Shown here: positions 34,253 to 36,605 of the stretch, piece by piece
How positions within the stretch are numbered: position 1 is the stretch's first letter
How the letters are laid out: each line of letters opens with the position of its first letter
Assembly: GCA_964429485.1 (NCBI GenBank)
Contig: CAYSBW010000021.1
Coordinates: forward strand, 1-36,605
Direction: 5' to 3'
DNA length: 36,605 nt
Origin: JAPLKB01 sp964429485
Lineage (GTDB): Bacteria; Desulfobacterota; Syntrophorhabdia; Syntrophorhabdales; Syntrophorhabdaceae
The notes under the pieces: generated by a model
Databases searched by the model: none
The model's input: only the letters and a program-made list of their open reading frames with translations
What the model was told of the DNA's origin: nothing
Made by a program: the position numbers and the translations under genes

Positions 34253-36307
34253 CTAAGCTTGAAGTTTTACTACACGACATGCAACACAATTCATTGTAAT
34301 ATAACCTGAAACATTATCAACCAGTTTAGCATCCAGTAGAATATTACAGTTTGATTCCGCCCAGCCATGAGGAACGGAAATAACTCCAGGCTTTATATTT
34401 TCTGTAACATTAGCTTTTATCTTTATCGCTCCTCTGGGTGTTTCTACACCTATCATTTCTCCATGTATAATATTGTACCTACTTGCTGTAAGAGGATTAA
34501 TCTCTGCCTCTGCGTTGGGTTTTCTAACCCTCATGGCAGGCACATCGTGCATCTGAGCATCTATAAATTCTACATCCCTGGCTCCCGTTAAAAGTATCTC
34601 AGGATATTCCCTGACCAGTTCCGGGTTTGACACGATACTCTGCTGGGGCTCAACATGTCCAGGAAGACCGGGGTAGCCCAGTTCCTCCATACGTGCCGAA
34701 TATAATTCTATTTTATTGCTTGCAGTTCCAAAACCTGTTTTTTCATAGATTCTATATTCTTTTTTTCCAAAATATACCCCCTCCGGATGATCTTTAAGAT
34801 CCTTTAGTGTAATACCGGATGTTGAGAAAAAATATTCCGCCACTTCTTCATCGGTATTCCATGGGAAATATTCAGCATAACCCATTTTACGGCCCAGTTC
34901 GCTCCAGATTAACCATATCGGTTTGCTTTCGTAAAGTGGTTCAACTACTTTTTTTCTTAGCATTATATAGGGTTCACAATAGGATATACCATAAGGAAAG
35001 CCTCCTATTCCTGTTTCTTCCAGAAAGGTGCATGCTGGCAGAACATAATCGGCAAGTTGTCCTGTTTCAGTCATATTGGGGTCTATATTGACAAATAATT
35101 CAAGGTTCTTTATTCCCTCGAGAAAAAGTTTGGTATCAGGAAAGGTCAAGGCAGGGTTACTGCCCGAGGATATAAATGCCTTTATAGGATAAGGTTTCTC
35201 TGATTTCATCGCTTCCGTCATCATTGATGCTGATCCGTATGGAGGTGGACGTTTACCAAACTGGTGGAACACAGGATATTCATCATATCCAAGCGCATTT
35301 TCATCCAGAGGAAGGCGTAAATCAGCAAGTCTGACCTGTGGACATGTAACCCAACCACCAGGAACATCAATATTTCCGGTAATTGCCATAAGGATGGCGT
35401 ACGCCCTGTTTGTCTGAAGCCCATTTGTAAACTGGTTCATATGACCCACACCTTCAAGTATGCAGGCATTTTTGGTGGTTGCGAAAATCCTGCTTATACG
35501 TCTTATTTCAGCAGCAGGTACACTGCTGATAGATTCGGCTTTTTCCGGAGTAAATTCTTTAACATGTTCTTGCAGTTTATCGAAACCTGTTGTCCATTTA
35601 TCAACAAATTCCTTATCCCATAAGTCCTCTTCAATGATTACATTCATCATTGCCAGTGCAATTGCTCCATCAGTGCCGGGACGGGGTTGGACATAAATAC
35701 CCAATTTGGATATAGGAATGCGGCGAGGATCAATTGTTATAAGCCTGGCCCCTTTCTCAACTCTTTCACGAACCTGGCTGCCTACCGGCCAATAACTTTC
35801 ATCAGGATTACGCCCCCAGAGAATAATACAATTAGCATTAGTAGGTTCTTCAACAGGGTAACGACCAAAGGTTATCTGACGGGAAAGAATACGTGTCCGA
35901 AAGCAAATGCCTTCAGGATTAAAAAAATTGGGGGTGCCATAGGCTCCACGAAATCTCTGGTTGAAGGCTGCCATTTCAAAATGCTCGACACCTACCGAAC
36001 CTGTCCATGTAGCTAAAGTGTGGGCCCCATATTTTTCCTTCAATTCCTGTAGCTTGGCCCCTATTTCACTTAAAGCCTGATCCCAGGACAATCTTTGAAA
36101 ATGCCCGTTGACCTTTTTCATAGGATATTTTAAACGTGCAGGCGAATACAACACATCCATCAGACGTTCACCCTTCGGACATAATTTACCCTTATTAAGC
36201 CAGTGTTCCGGCATTCCTTCCACCTTAACCATTTTGCCATCTTCCACATATGCATTTACACCACAGCAATTAATGCATAAACCACAGTCTGTCTTTATCA
36301 CTTCCAT
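34253..36307 (-). CDS. Cytoplasmic molybdopterin oxidoreductase with Cys metal ligand (DMSO reductase superfamily)
   Basis: The 684-residue enzyme has the N-terminal [4Fe-4S] motif Cys8-x2-Cys11-x3-Cys15-x27-Cys43 and the standard molybdopterin domains. At the metal-ligand position (EGICFRTRIL) it has Cys135, so it is not a Sec/Cys formate dehydrogenase of the type encoded nearby, which has HCARL-U-HSS. The C-terminal dinucleotide-binding domain ends with NCVACRVVKL. ATG 36307 is chosen because GGAGGT stands six bases upstream; the frame is open to 36391, but that extension lacks a signal or a ribosome site. There is no Tat leader and no adjacent iron-sulfur or membrane partner. The substrate cannot be read from sequence. 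Confidence 0.88.
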   Translation of the reverse strand: MEVIKTDCGLCINCCGVNAYVEDGKMVKVEGMPEHWLNKGKLCPKGERLMDVLYSPARLKYPMKKVNGHFQRLSWDQALSEIGAKLQELKEKYGAHTLATWTGSVGVEHFEMAAFNQRFRGAYGTPNFFNPEGICFRTRILSRQITFGRYPVEEPTNANCIILWGRNPDESYWPVGSQVRERVEKGARLITIDPRRIPISKLGIYVQPRPGTDGAIALAMMNVIIEEDLWDKEFVDKWTTGFDKLQEHVKEFTPEKAESISSVPAAEIRRISRIFATTKNACILEGVGHMNQFTNGLQTNRAYAILMAITGNIDVPGGWVTCPQVRLADLRLPLDENALGYDEYPVFHQFGKRPPPYGSASMMTEAMKSEKPYPIKAFISSGSNPALTFPDTKLFLEGIKNLELFVNIDPNMTETGQLADYVLPACTFLEETGIGGFPYGISYCEPYIMLRKKVVEPLYESKPIWLIWSELGRKMGYAEYFPWNTDEEVAEYFFSTSGITLKDLKDHPEGVYFGKKEYRIYEKTGFGTASNKIELYSARMEELGYPGLPGHVEPQQSIVSNPELVREYPEILLTGARDVEFIDAQMHDVPAMRVRKPNAEAEINPLTASRYNIIHGEMIGVETPRGAIKIKANVTENIKPGVISVPHGWAESNCNILLDAKLVDNVSGYITMNCVACRVVKLQA

Positions 36308-36398
36308 TGTTATACCTCCAAAAATATTTTTTGGTTGTTCATTCTTATGTCTGTTCACAAAATAATTTTTTATAAACAACGTATTCGGCATTTTATTA

Positions 36399-36412
36399 TG
36401 TCATTCAAGACA
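36399..36412. promoter_or_regulatory. Operator-like palindrome, proximal copy
   Basis: TGTC-N6-GACA (ATGTC-N6-GACAT with flanks). It is one of two copies of the same pattern whose centres are 25 bases apart, upstream of the molybdopterin oxidoreductase. Confidence 0.5.
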
Positions 36413-36423
36413 TATATCCAATG

Positions 36424-36437
36424 TGTCATAAATGACA
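36424..36437. promoter_or_regulatory. Operator-like palindrome, distal copy
   Basis: TGTCATAAATGACA is a perfect palindrome with the TGTC-N6-GACA pattern of the proximal copy. On the minus strand a TTGACA (36458-36453) lies upstream, with the -10 expected over this palindrome, so a bound protein would probably repress. The rest of 36308-36605 shows no gene. Confidence 0.5.
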
Positions 36438-36605
36438 TAATGCATCTGGTCTTGTCAAGAAAAAAAAGAACAGGATAATTTAAGATTCCAAGGGTAGATC
36501 AATACAAAATTAAAATGAGGTTGTAAAAAAATATTCAATAAATCACATATTCCTTATTTTTTGGCAAAATTAAGAAATCAACAGCAAAGACAGAGATATT
36601 GTCAA

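Noticed and set aside
36308..36391. 28-residue extension of the molybdopterin oxidoreductase as a signal peptide
   Set aside because: No twin-arginine motif or hydrophobic core; GGAGGT precedes the internal ATG at 36307.
1..36605. CRISPR arrays, insertion sequences, tRNA or rRNA genes
   Set aside because: No repeat-spacer pattern, transposase-like protein or structured RNA gene was recognised anywhere in the window.

Overview
The window looks like a chromosomal segment of a strict anaerobe with fermentative or syntrophic hydrogen and formate metabolism. It holds two multisubunit [FeFe] hydrogenases, their full maturation set, a selenocysteine formate dehydrogenase with a formate channel, and two further molybdenum/tungsten-type enzyme systems. 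Base composition is moderately AT-rich. Gene content fits Desulfobacterota-like or clostridial/Thermotoga-like anaerobes; I cannot place it further from sequence alone.

Layout. (1) 1-2016, minus: a two-component pair, a PhoB-type regulator followed by a membrane histidine kinase cut by the window edge. (2) 2188-5974, plus: a three-gene xanthine dehydrogenase-family hydroxylase (2Fe-2S, molybdopterin and FAD subunits, all joined by ATGA overlaps). Its FAD subunit has the cysteine-rich insertion known from 4-hydroxybenzoyl-CoA reductase. It diverges from the two-component genes over a region with two palindromes between two promoter candidates. (3) 5963-7533, minus: parA-parB. (4) 7624-21166, minus: one long, tightly packed run of 13 genes. 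It begins with a probable hydrogen/redox-sensing module (DRTGG protein, RsbW-like ATPase, sensory-type [FeFe] hydrogenase, second DRTGG protein, PHP phosphoesterase, second ATPase), passes through a cysteine-free thioredoxin-like protein, and ends with two tandem HydC-HydB-HydA sets. The second HydB is fused to a GltD/NfnB-like flavoprotein; the first has lost its N-terminal 2Fe-2S cysteines. (5) 21542-26909, plus: hydG, hydE, an aspartase-like gene and hydF, for H-cluster assembly. (6) 26991-30567, minus: focA (interrupted by a 10-base assembly gap) and a formate dehydrogenase whose internal TGA encodes selenocysteine, followed by a textbook bacterial SECIS hairpin. (7) 30926-36307, minus: a stand-alone cytoplasmic molybdopterin oxidoreductase, an FmdE-like protein with a zinc ribbon, a SAM methyltransferase, and a radical SAM protein fused to a metal-chelate-binding-protein-like domain.

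Working together: the hydrogenases probably exchange electrons between ferredoxin, NAD(P)H and protons; the maturases build their active site; the sensory module would report hydrogen or redox state; FocA and formate dehydrogenase handle formate. The least explained part is region 7, which looks like a cofactor- or metal-handling module for a molybdenum/tungsten enzyme and is my best candidate for an undescribed system.
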